Shown piece after piece: positions 12,523 to 23,600 of a stretch of DNA of 64,000 nucleotides. The DNA is from Sanderia malayensis (lineage: Eukaryota > Cnidaria > Scyphozoa > Semaeostomeae > Pelagiidae). The notes beneath the pieces are model-generated. The model did not search any database and had not been told where the DNA came from. It was given only the letters and a program-made list of their open reading frames with translations. Positions within the stretch are counted from its first letter, which is position 1; each line of letters starts with the position of its first letter. The translations under genes and the position numbers were made by a program. The stretch covers positions 1,922,001-1,986,000 of the forward strand of contig RQOL01000531.1 in assembly GCA_013076295.1 (NCBI GenBank), given 5' to 3'.

Positions 12523-14311
12523 AGATCACACTCTACAATTCAATTCAACGTAATCTCAGGTAACACTTTGCATTACTATTCAATTCAATGGGAAGTCGGG
12601 TTTTAAATTCAGGTAGCTAGATCTCATGTAACCTTTCGCGCCCTATTGCGTTGCGATTCAATTTAAGGGACTCTCACGTAACATTTAGCTATATGATGCG
12701 ATTATGTAACATAAAATATATTGTCTTTGCGTGTAGCTTTTGAATTAATTGTCATGTTAACTTATACTTAGTTGCAGTTGAAAACTGCAGTCTTAGGAAT
12801 ATAACATTAGGTATTTAAATTCAACGCTTGAAAGGTATATTATATGTAAATTACAATAAGGTGTCTTGGTTGCTACTATGTTCAAGTAGCTTATAGTTTT
12901 GTGGGTATTGTTTCATTTAATAATTAAGGTGATACATGGTGCAGGTGGTAAGTAACGAGAAAAGTGTGTTATTGATTTAACTCTATCTGCGTGCTCCGAT
13001 ATCAACTGTCCTCTTTTTTCTCCCTCCCTCCTTTTTAAGATTAATTACTTCGCTAACTCCTACGGGAATAAGTATTCCCTTGGGAGTTGGAAAATTAAAT
13101 AAGAAATATTCCCAAGGGATTTAATTAATCCAAAGGGATGCATTTTTTAATCTATTACTCAGAAAAATACAAAAAATGAATCCCATGGGAATAAAAAAAA
13201 CGAATCCCAAGGGAATTGATTATTCCCAAGGGATTCATTTTTAATTTATTACTCGGAAAATTAGGAAAAATATGAATCCCATGGGAATAAAAAAACGAAT
13301 CCCAAGGGAATTAATTATTCCCAAGGGATTTATTTTTTAATTTATTACTCAAAAAATTAAAAGTGAATCCCATGGGAATAAAAGACGAACCCCAAGGGAA
13401 TTAATTATTCCCAAGGGATTTATTTTTGGATTTTTTATTCGGAAAATAAAAGAAATGAAATAAAAGAAAGAAAGGAATAAAAAATGAACCCAAGGGATTT
13501 AATTTTTGCAAGAGGATTATTTTTCTGTAAAGAAAGAGCCAAAATATGAAAACATTAATACCTGAAGAATTACGAATGCACTTTCAGAGGATTTAAATAT
13601 TCCCAAGAATTAACTCTTGGTGTTTTTCCTGTCCAAATTGAACATCATGAGAACAAAAACATCCCATGGAAAGCCAACTGCTAATATTAGTCAATTGAAA
13701 TTAACCCCTTGGGAATTTCAAAAAGTAACATTCAAGCAACAAGGAATCAGGAATCGAAGACCAAGGAACCAGGGAATAATGTAATTATTCCGATGCAACT
13801 TCTAATTAGAGCTCAAGACAATGCATAAGTTTATAATGCTACCTGAGCTCATGTCAACATATTTTTTCGTTCACAATATTTAATCTGATACAATAAATAA
13901 TAATAAGAACAGTGCTCTAAATACAACGTTTGAATTAAACTTTTTTAAGCTGTCTTAAAATGAAAAGCTCGGGCTTGTCGCTTTAACTGAGAAAAACGTG
14001 TCTAAAATTATGCACCGGTGGACAATCCATTGGCAGAAAGTTGTTCACAGTTGAAAGACTTGTAATGCTTCGAAATAAAAGTCGCAAAAGAAAGGAATTA
14101 AAGGTTAAGATTCAAATTATGGGTCTAAATCCTTTCTGATACATGTGAAAGCGAACATTGGTCAATGTAAGTTATTGGACAGCTTTCAACTGCGAAATGT
14201 ACCTATTTACATGAAGTATTCTCACTAAGGTTGAGAAATCTGAGCTTTAAATTGAATGAAATTGCATCTACTGATCAGAGACCGATACCAGCTAAACCTA
14301 AATGTGCATGT
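12523..14311. other. intergenic region between GPCR and giant receptor gene
   Basis: The GPCR 3'UTR and the end of the convergent giant gene lie here. Apart from the palindromic tandem repeat at 13058-13450, I see only AT-rich sequence and short repeats of CAATTCAA just after the GPCR stop. No additional gene is supported. Confidence 0.5.
13058..13450. repeat. tandem repeat built on CCCAAGGG / TCCCATGGGA palindromes
   Basis: Roughly four units of about 91-96 bp. Each holds the palindrome TCCCATGGGA (at 13181, 13277 and 13368) and a second inverted pair, TCCCAAGGGA separated by ATTAATTATT. The AT-rich spacer around TTTATTACTC is also repeated. Degenerate outer units continue to about 13.7 kb. 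The array can fold on itself repeatedly. Confidence 0.8.
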
Positions 14312-14317
14312 TTTATT
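14312..14317 (-). terminator. candidate poly(A) signal AATAAA of the giant receptor gene
   Basis: TTTATT on the plus strand reads AATAAA on the minus strand, about 170 nt downstream of the stop codon at 14488. It is the first canonical hexamer I found downstream of the coding end, so it probably sets the 3' end of the transcript. Confidence 0.45.
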
Positions 14318-14487
14318 AATAGTGCTTGGGCCTGCCCTTCACTTTCTTATTGCATAAATGTTTCGTTTCAATCCATTTTGCATCTCTTATTAACTATGTA
14401 GGCCGATTTATGAGGGAAAATTCAAACATGTTTTCGCACAGTATATACAAAAAACCTTGCGATACTTCAAATATGCTTGTTCCTTCG

Positions 14488-17400
14488 TCAGATCTCGGAA
14501 AAGTCGTTACCTGTTTGATTTTCGAGATGGTATTTATCGGTGCGTCGTCTTGGTGTCAACTCTTGTCCTCTCTTTCGCTTGAGGTGTCTCTTGTAGCTTT
14601 TCTTTAGTCGTATCAGCTCTAGAATTTCGGTCACGTGTTTATCTTCCATTATCTCCACCCGATTGTTCACCTTGTCTTCAAAATCACTCACCTCTCCATC
14701 TACAGTTTGCAACTGACGCAAAAGAACAACTGCAATGAGAAAAATAGCTTCGTTATTTAACAACCACAGTTAATTGCTATTAAAAATACTTTCAAGCCCA
14801 TGTTGTCTACCGGTAAACTCTACTAGGGAGTTTAACAGTGAAAGACGAAGTTTCCATTTCTCCCAGCTGTAACTGTTTGGCAATTGTAGATACAATATTG
14901 CATAAAGGGATGCAGACAAGAGTTTTGACGGGCAGATACAAGGGCCAAAAAGTAGAGACAAGGGCCAATAAGTAGATAAAAGGGTCAAAAAATAGATAAA
15001 GGGCCAAAAAGTAGAGACAAGGGCCAAAAATAGAGACAAGATCCTGCATAGATAACGACAAATAGAGGCAAGAGTTTTCAAAATAGAGAGCCAACGTAAA
15101 TTTGAAAGAAGAATCTGCATAAATTGAGACAAATGAAGACCAGAATCTCCAAAGATAGAGACAAGAGTAAATTAAATTAATTATGAAGAAATATCTCAAT
15201 TCGATTTTACCTTCATTAGAAACTATCTTTGCCCGTCTCTTTCTTGCTGTCAAGAAAAACGACCAAGCTATTCCAAGAAGGGTTAGAACCAGAAGCAAAT
15301 AGCCCTCGACTTTAATCATCTGCCAGAACAGTGGAGTGGTAGGATCAAAAAGCATTGGAGCTTGTTTTGCTGTCGCAGTATCTTGCTAAAAAGACAAATT
15401 TGTAACGTATCTCGTCAGTTTGCTAGCTATCATGGCAATATAGCACCAGCGGACAGAAACAAGGGGCTTTTTAATAGAAACAAGAGTCTCTGAAGATGGA
15501 GATAAGAGCCAACATAGATAGAGACAAGTATATGTATAATAGAGACACTAACAGAGACAATAGCAAAGATAAGATTTTTAAGTGCACAATGGGCCACTGT
15601 TACTTACCGATAGTTGAGAGGTCATATTTGATATAAAATTCGAAATTAAATTCTGACTTGACGCAAGGTAACTTTTGAAATCTGCTTCCATCCTTACGAA
15701 CTCGTGTGATAAGACAACGCCATAGCCTGTGTTTGCTTTGATTAATTTTTTAACTTTTAGACTGTCTTTTGTTAGTTTCGCTTGCAGACTGGCAGCCGCG
15801 AATGCATCGAGAAGTGCTATGTTCACTTCTCTGTTCTTTAATGCATCAAGCACAGCAGTCGTCGTCGTGTATGCCGTTTCTAGCAAGGAAATCACAAACA
15901 GGCACTTTCAATTATCTTTGCAAGGAATTGTTACGTGAAGAAGGTACAAGGGGTTTCTACAAAAGTTACTGAAAGTATGAATGCTAATCTTGCCATAATG
16001 GAATTCATCTGCCTTGGCTGAAAATTATTCGGGGAAAAGAGGAGACGAGAAAGACGGCATGAAGGGAGAGATAAAATGGATAGGAGAGAGGGAGGGCATA
16101 AAGGACAAGATAGGAAATATTCTAAGACTTACTCGTGTTCACTTTGGCATTTCGTCTTACTCCAAGATAGGATTCGAAGGAATCATTAACAGCAGCACAC
16201 TAAAACAGATCATTGGTTTATGATGATGGATGAACTATTTGCAAGCATATTCTCATGATGATAATTACGATTTAGTTGCTATCAGATGCTTGCATGCATA
16301 ACAATGATTGATTGAAGACAGTGTGCAAAACTTACCTGGGCTCCATAGAGCTTCACTTCTGGTGGCAGGGTTAAGGTAGTGACTGATGACGTCAGAGACC
16401 CTAATAGGATACCGGAAAGGACGAGACCGGCCAGGGTCCAGAGAATAGCCACGACCCGTCCGAGGATAGTTCTCGGTGTTATATCACCGTACCTGAATTG
16501 CAAAAACAAAACGAACATTGTATACATAGAAAATAGTGGAACGGTGGAATGGTGGAGCTTTCAACAGACACGAAAGCTAAAATTGCTGGAATGCAGTGGC
16601 AATTACTTCGCTTGACTAACATAACGCAGAAATACGATATGTATTATTGATGTTGATTGAAGCTTCAAGGTCTGTTAAAATTAACTCCACTCGTCCATCT
16701 ACCCAGGAATTAGTGGACAAAAGCCCACTTACCTAATGCCTGCATGTATACTATATTTCTAAAGAGCTTTGCATAAAGAAATTTGAAAAATTGCATACAC
16801 GAATGTCGAAAATAAATCTGAAAAAATCATGGCCTTACCCAACAGTTGTCATGGATACGAAAGCCCACCAAAAACCTTGGCACATTCCATCCAAGTAGTG
16901 TCCCTCTGAGAATTCTTCGTTATCTGATTTTTCCTGCAAGTATCAAAGCAGTTGGAACAATTCTTATTGCAGCTATCATTGTAATTTGCTGTTGGCTTGA
17001 AGTTAACGAAAGCTATACGTGGAGCATTTAACAACCAAATTAAAACAATGGAGAAAAGCAACGGTCAATACAACAAACTTCGGTTTAAACATCAATCGAT
17101 TTATCAAGGGTCAATAATAACGCGTCAGTAAAATAGGGAATAATATATATAATAAGGTAGATATAATATAGAAATAGGGTTCGCTTTAATAATACTTACA
17201 GCTGCCCATGTTAATATTCCAGCAACAGTTGCCATGACCAACATGACGACAATCATAGGCCATACGTTTATGATGGACTTCAAAGCATTCACAGTTGTCG
17301 ATGCAAAGTCGACCTCGTTTCTGACAATCGTTGCACTGCCCGAAGAGCCAACAATAAGCACAAACATGTGCTTCTCCATGTATGTAGACATTGTAGAACG

Positions 17401-17663
17401 ACCGAACACGGGAAAAGACGCGTGGAATTCTTTGCCTATGGATTGCTTTACACCTAACTCGTTCTTCTTCACGGGATCTTCTCCAGACAGACTCCGGGTT
17501 AGGAAGATTGTTGGTTCTCTGTTGTCGCATTTGCCACATGATGCTTTGATCATGTTTTGTATCATGTCTCCAATGAAACCGGTGACTGCTGTTTTCTTTT
17601 TCTCGACGTAAGGCGGGTTGAAGTAGTAGTTGAGGAAGATGTTTCCTGGACATTTACAAGTAG
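14488..17663 (-). other. channel core: S1, M1, K+ pore loop, M3, S2, M4 and cytoplasmic tail (exons 50-56)
   Basis: Exons: 17200-17663, 16839-16933, 16336-16492, 16133-16199, 15608-15879, 15211-15385 and 14488-14729. S1 (about residues 4228-4350) has NPPYVEKK and GFIGDMIQ, like the PPYVM...GFCIDLL segment of glutamate receptors, and ATIVRNEVDFAS, matching the TxxR block whose Arg (R4335 here) binds the ligand carboxylate. M1 is about 4354-4373. The pore is WWAFVSMTTVGYGD (4397-4410). M3 is about 4419-4449 and ends in SLTSSVTT, as in GluR0-like bacterial channels, not SYTANLAAF. S2 includes NIALLDAFAA, where an acidic residue normally contacts the ligand amino group, and GYGVVLS. M4 is about 4601-4618, followed by ARKRR and a tail with coiled-coil-like spacing and a basic cluster. 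Confidence 0.9.
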
Positions 17664-20600
17664 CTACAAAGGAAGAAACGCAAGCATTATCAACAAAGAA
17701 GAAGGAGAAAAGGTGGAGAAGAATGTAAAGGAGAAAGGAAAGAGACGGAAGCAAGAAATGAAACGAGAAAGGACGAAGAAAGAGAAAAAAGAAATGAGGA
17801 AGAAATGAGAAAAAGATGAGGAGGAAAGAAATAAAAATAAAAATAAAAATAAAAAAAACAATGAAAAAAAGGAATTGGAGGGTAAAAAATAAAGAAACTA
17901 TTACCACTATACTATTTAGTAGAAAAATTAAGAGTTGCATCGTACTTGCAGTGATAGCAGGACTTGCAGGGCTGTCTCCAGCTTGTGTATGACCTGTGAC
18001 AGCAACAGAAATGGTTGTGTAGCTGTTCAAGCCCTTTATCTCGTGGATGAACGTGAATTTGTCGACTTCAATGATCACCTCCTTTTCTCCAACGACACCC
18101 GTACCAGACACTTTGATTATTGTGTATCGTATCTTGTAGCCCAGTAATTTCCCATTTGTCAAATGGTACGGAATCTCCTTCCAGGACACAGTGAGCTTGG
18201 TGGTCGAATACTGCTGCTTCACAGCTACCGACGGAGGGGAAATCGCAGGTGCTGTGTAAAAGAAAATCAAATGTCATCAGCTTTGAGATTATAAAAAGCA
18301 GAAGGGAATATATGTAAACAATGAATAAATAACGAACCTCAAATAAGATTAAGCTTAAAACTAGAAGAAACTGAGATGAAACAAGACCTAATGGATATTA
18401 CTGTCGTATTTCACAATCGATATAAGCAGCACGTGTACCAGGCTATTGTACAAGTACCAAGAGGTCGGTACATGTTAAAAGACACACAAAAACAAATATT
18501 TTACCGGTCTCTGGTGTCTTGAACATCTTTGATACAGGTGGACCACTTCCAGCACCCGAATACGCCTCCAACTCAATGTCATAAAGAGAAAAGGCTTTTA
18601 TGTTGCTGAGAGTGGCTTCGTTCATGCCATAGGGTATGGGGATGATGTCATACTTTGCGGCGTTGTAAATCTTATATTTGACTTTATAGCCAAGGCTGCG
18701 TCCATTGAATATGTCTGCAGAGAGAGGATCCCATTGAACATAGAGTTGTCCGGATCCAATCGATTCCACCTTTATGTTTTGCGGATGTATGCTCGGTACT
18801 GTGTAGGCATGAAATCATAGATTAGACACAATAGTATCAGTTGAAGCATGAAGTAGAAAAACAAAGCTAATCTCGAGTGACAGACAAAGCCAGAGTTAAT
18901 AGTTTGACAAAAACAGCAAAACATGGCGAGTAATAAGTTGTTAAATTTCAGACAGCACAGAAAACAGCCCGTTCAAATCTTTGAATCGTTAATTAAAAAA
19001 GAAAGGAGCATAATTTTCATAGTTAAATGAAACAAAGAGTGCATATCCATTAAATGGTAGAGCAAGAATAGCGCTCACTTCCAATTGTTTGAAGTGAATG
19101 AAACAAAAACTGCACCTCCCCTAAACAATTGAAATGGCGTAGAAACAAAAACTGCACCTCCTCAAATGTAAGGGCAGACAAAGATAGCACCTCCTTCTAA
19201 TGGTTAAATCCAACTGAAACAAAGACTGCACCTCCTCTAAGCAATTAAAATGCCGTAGAAACAAAGACTGCACGTCCTTCTAATGATCAAATCCAACTGA
19301 AACAAAGACTGCACCTCCTCTAAACAATTAAAATTCCGTAGAAACAAAGACTGCACGTCCTTCTAATGATCAAATCCAACTGAAACAAAGACTGCACCTC
19401 CTTTAATTAGCTGAATGGTGATGAAACAAAAACAGCACTTCTTTTAACTGATATGACAACAATGAAACAACGCAAGCGAGTTCGTTAATTCATTAAATGG
19501 TAAGAAAACTAGAAAAAAAGATTCCAGAAGACTTCAAGAGATCAAACCCAAACTAACAAAAAAAATAATTACCTCCTTCTCTTGTAGACTGGACAACTTC
19601 TTCACTTGCTGGTCCATTTCCGTACGTTAAGCCCAACGACATACGAATCCGGTACTTTTCAAATGCCTTCAAATCGACAATAGTAAACGACGTCGAGTTC
19701 AATCCCTTGACACCGATCGTATTCCACGCGCCCGGATTGCTGTTATACTCTCGGTAAAAGACGTAATAGCCGGATACGTTGACTACATTCTGGACCTTAT
19801 CAGGCGGAACCCAAGTGAGATGTATAGAGTGGGATGCTGTTGAGACCGCTGTCAGGTTTGTTGGTGGATTACTTAGAGCTAGAGAGAAGAGAAAAATAGT
19901 TATTAGTAGTGGACTGGTTATACGTGTGCACTGTGATCTACGCGTTGATGTTGCTAAGTAATTGCGATATACTATCATGCATTGATTGAAAAAACAGTTC
20001 AAGTTAATTGAAATTGAAATTCTGGTCCTACTTACTATTTACTGTTTGGACTTTGTTCAAAATCGTGGATAGATTGTTTAATTTTCCAGTGGCAGTGATG
20101 TAATCTTGAATCAAGAGAATTTCGTCTTGCTTTACTTCCACGTAAAATATGCTAAAATTGGCCACCACGCTTCCATGGCTAAAATAAATCAACGTATAGT
20201 ACATCAAGTTATAAAGAGCATAACAATTAAGTCAGTTTTGAACACCTAAAACATCCAAAAAGCGCTTCAGTTACAGTCATAAACTGTATAAACTTACAAA
20301 AGGTTGATCACATTGATTGCAGCTATGAGGCTGGTGTTTTTGTAAAGCTCTCTCACCTAAAATCGACAACAAAACAATCTGTTTTTGGATGAAATTCAAC
20401 ACATTTTTGTAATATTGTGATTTCTTTAAGGCATGTAACAGCAGCTCTACTGATTTCGTTCTAGCAGATGGCACAATGAAAGCTAGAACGAAATCAGTAG
20501 AGCTGCTGTTACATGCTACATAGAAGACACATATGGAGCTCTTTCATTGATGACGTCATTGGAACAGACTCGCTTTGTCGGAGCCTACAAAGTGTGGCAT

Positions 20601-23600
20601 TTTGCTAACAGGTGACTGTTTGGTGACAAAGGTGTCTGAATCTAGCATCGAAGTAATTCGACGACTTACATTTTCCGCAAGAGCAGTACTAATATGTATA
20701 GTCATAGGGTATGTTCTGTAAACCATTTTGTAATCCCAAGTGAAATCGGTGAGAGAAGTTTGAAATAAAACTTCAATTCCTGAGAAAAGAAATATGGATC
20801 TTCAAACAGAGATCTATAAAAAGAGATCCTAAAATAGAGATCGAGAAGCAAGATCTGGAATCAAAGATCTACAAATGGAGATCTGCAAGGAGAGATCTAA
20901 TGAAATGAAGAAATACAAGCAGAAATTTACGAATAGAGGTTTACAAGCAGAGAACTGCAAGCACCTATAGTCAATTAATCATAATGAACATACCATCGCA
21001 TTTGTGAGTATTGCAAAACTCTGCCTGGTAGTCCTTGCCATAGCAATTATTTCCAAAGTATTTGGGGGCCGGATTGTCACAGTAACGTTTTCTCATTGAC
21101 ACGCCACTACCACAAGGCTGATTGCATGCTCTCCATTCACCCCAATTACCCCAGTTTCCATGCACTGAAACGAGAATAGACAAAGCCAGCCTCATTCACA
21201 AGAAAAATGAGCAAAAGATCAAACGCCCTTGTTTCAAAATTTGCAATATCAAGATTTGATTTGATAAAAATGATTATCAAGCTAAACAGCTGTGCATACC
21301 TGGACACTTGTGAGTGTTGCATTCAGGAATGACGTCAGCAGATGGACCTGGACACTCCTTGCCTCCGTGCGCAGCCGCTGGGGAGTCGCATTTTCTATAC
21401 CTATGCTTGTAGCCGTAGCCACACGACTTGTTACAAGGCTGCTCAGGCGTCCAAGAGCCCCAGACCCCATCAACTGTAAAAAATAAACAAATACAGTCAG
21501 CAAGATAAAATACCGGTCAAATGCATCTACTGCTCACTGCAGACAAGATAAAGTAAAGTGTCGCAATTAAACACCAGTTTTTCAGGTAGAGTTCTAGCGT
21601 GAATAAATACAATGATTAATAACATATCATATTCAAATCATTATAATCATTGTATGTGTGAACAAGTATAATTATAATAAACATCATTGTCAATAGAAAT
21701 ATACAATCAAAACATTGTCAACTACATGTCTAAAAGTGAATGGAAACCAGAGGTCTACAAATCATCTTCTGAATATCAGCGAAGGGAGTAAAGCACCATC
21801 AGTTGTAGGTATTCAGCCCAAATAGCCAGAGAATGAAGTAGCTATGGTCCAGTCAGTCAATACGCGCTATTGCTCAACAATAAGACAAACACATGTCAAT
21901 AGCAAAGAAGCTCTATGCTCCTTACCTGGACACGGGTTCACATTACATTCTAGTTTCTGTATGGTTTTGCTATTTTGGCACCAGGATAGTGGTAAACAAC
22001 TTCGTTTTCTGGTCTTTATTCCGCCATCGCATGTCTTTGAGCAAACGCCCCAATTGGCCCAACCTTCGCAGCCACAATCCTCTGAAATAAGAGACAATCA
22101 AGCATAAGGCTGCGTGTAACTGCAGTTGTAAACAATCGAGTTATTTTTTATGCTTAACTATCGCCATTCGTGCTCTGTTGCAAGCATTAAGCCTGGTTTC
22201 CATATAGTCGTTGAGGGTCTTTGAGGGTCGCTGAAAGGATTAAAAATCACACAGAGACATGGTCCAAAGTTGATTTTAATCCTTTGAGCGACCCTCAACG
22301 ACTATATGGAAACCAGGCTTAATACACGAGTTCGTTTCATCGAGGTGGAATTTTAATGCAATTCAATAGCTGATAGGGACTAGTGTTGCAAATCAAATAC
22401 TGAATTTGAAACATTATTGATTTTGCAGTTATTGTGATGCATAATCATTGTTGCCATAACTGACCGAGTATCATTTTTGCTGTATGCAAACGACGATACA
22501 AGAAGTAGCTACAGTTAAATGTTTCTGTGATGATAACAAAACTATCAAAAAGAAAAGAAAGAAAAGGAGGGAGAGATAAGTTGACGATAAATTTACCTGG
22601 CGAAACGCAGTCACACAATCGGCGAGTAGTTCCGTCGTTTGGTGCTGACACGTTGCAAGGCACAGATTCGGGAATATCGACAAAACCTTCGCACCTTTCT
22701 TCACGTGAATCGTAACTGGGGTGATATTTCTCAGACCACGTGGATTTGCTTGTTTTATCTGCGCATGTGTAGTTCAGCTTTTCAAAAGCTACCGCGGAAT
22801 TTCTGAGTTCAATTTTGGGTTTGCAGTAATAACCAATCTCATCACAAGATTGCGTACAATCCTTTCCAAATCCACCCATGTAAGGGCCTAAAGATGGGCA
22901 CAAGCATGTTAATTACAATAGCAAATGGAATCCAGGTAAAAAGAGCTTTAAACGGTTATGAGTAATGCAAGTCCCTTACCGCTGCAGAAGTGGGTATTGC
23001 ATGGCTTCGTTGCTACATTGGAGCCCTTGCAATCATCACCGCCATTAAACGGGGCAGGGTTATTGCACAGGCGCGTTTTCGTTGCGATTCCTCCTCCGCA
23101 ACTTTCACTACAAAAGCCCCACGCTGTCCACTCGCTCCAGTTTCCGTGTTCTGGAATGGAAAATTACAGGATCAAAGATCAAAGATCAAAAATCAACGAT
23201 CAAAGATCAACAGGCAAATAACTTAAAAGCAAAGTTCATCAAGAGAGGTCTACAAGCAAAGGGCTGCAAAAATTTACAAACAGATGTGTATCTATAAATA
23301 TGTATCTACAAGCAGCAAATCTTTTCAAGAAGATAAAAGATCTGCAAATAGAGATCTATAAGCAGATCTCTGCAAAAAAATGTCTATTAGCAGAGATCTA
23401 CAAACAGATATACATATATAAGCAGAAGTGAGAGAAGTATCGCAGAGCAGAAGTATCGTTAATACCCACTAAATACCTTTAAACAGGTATCCTTAGACAA
23501 ACATCTACAAGAAGAAATCTACAGGCAAATACAGCATCGAACTTACTAAAATCTCCAGTGGCCATAAAATGAATGGTAGAATTCGGCCCAGACCCTTTCG

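Noticed and set aside
14488..17663. Bacterial contamination or recent transfer of a GluR0 gene
   Set aside because: The channel core is split by six spliceosomal introns with host-like base use and is in frame with animal modules, so any transfer would be ancient. Animal K+-filter iGluR relatives are already known (rotifer AvGluR1).
17125..18270. 381-codon open frame on minus
   Set aside because: It joins exon 49, an intron and exon 50 by chance read-through. The middle is a hydrophobic translation of the polypurine tract. Splice sites and phases support two separate exons.
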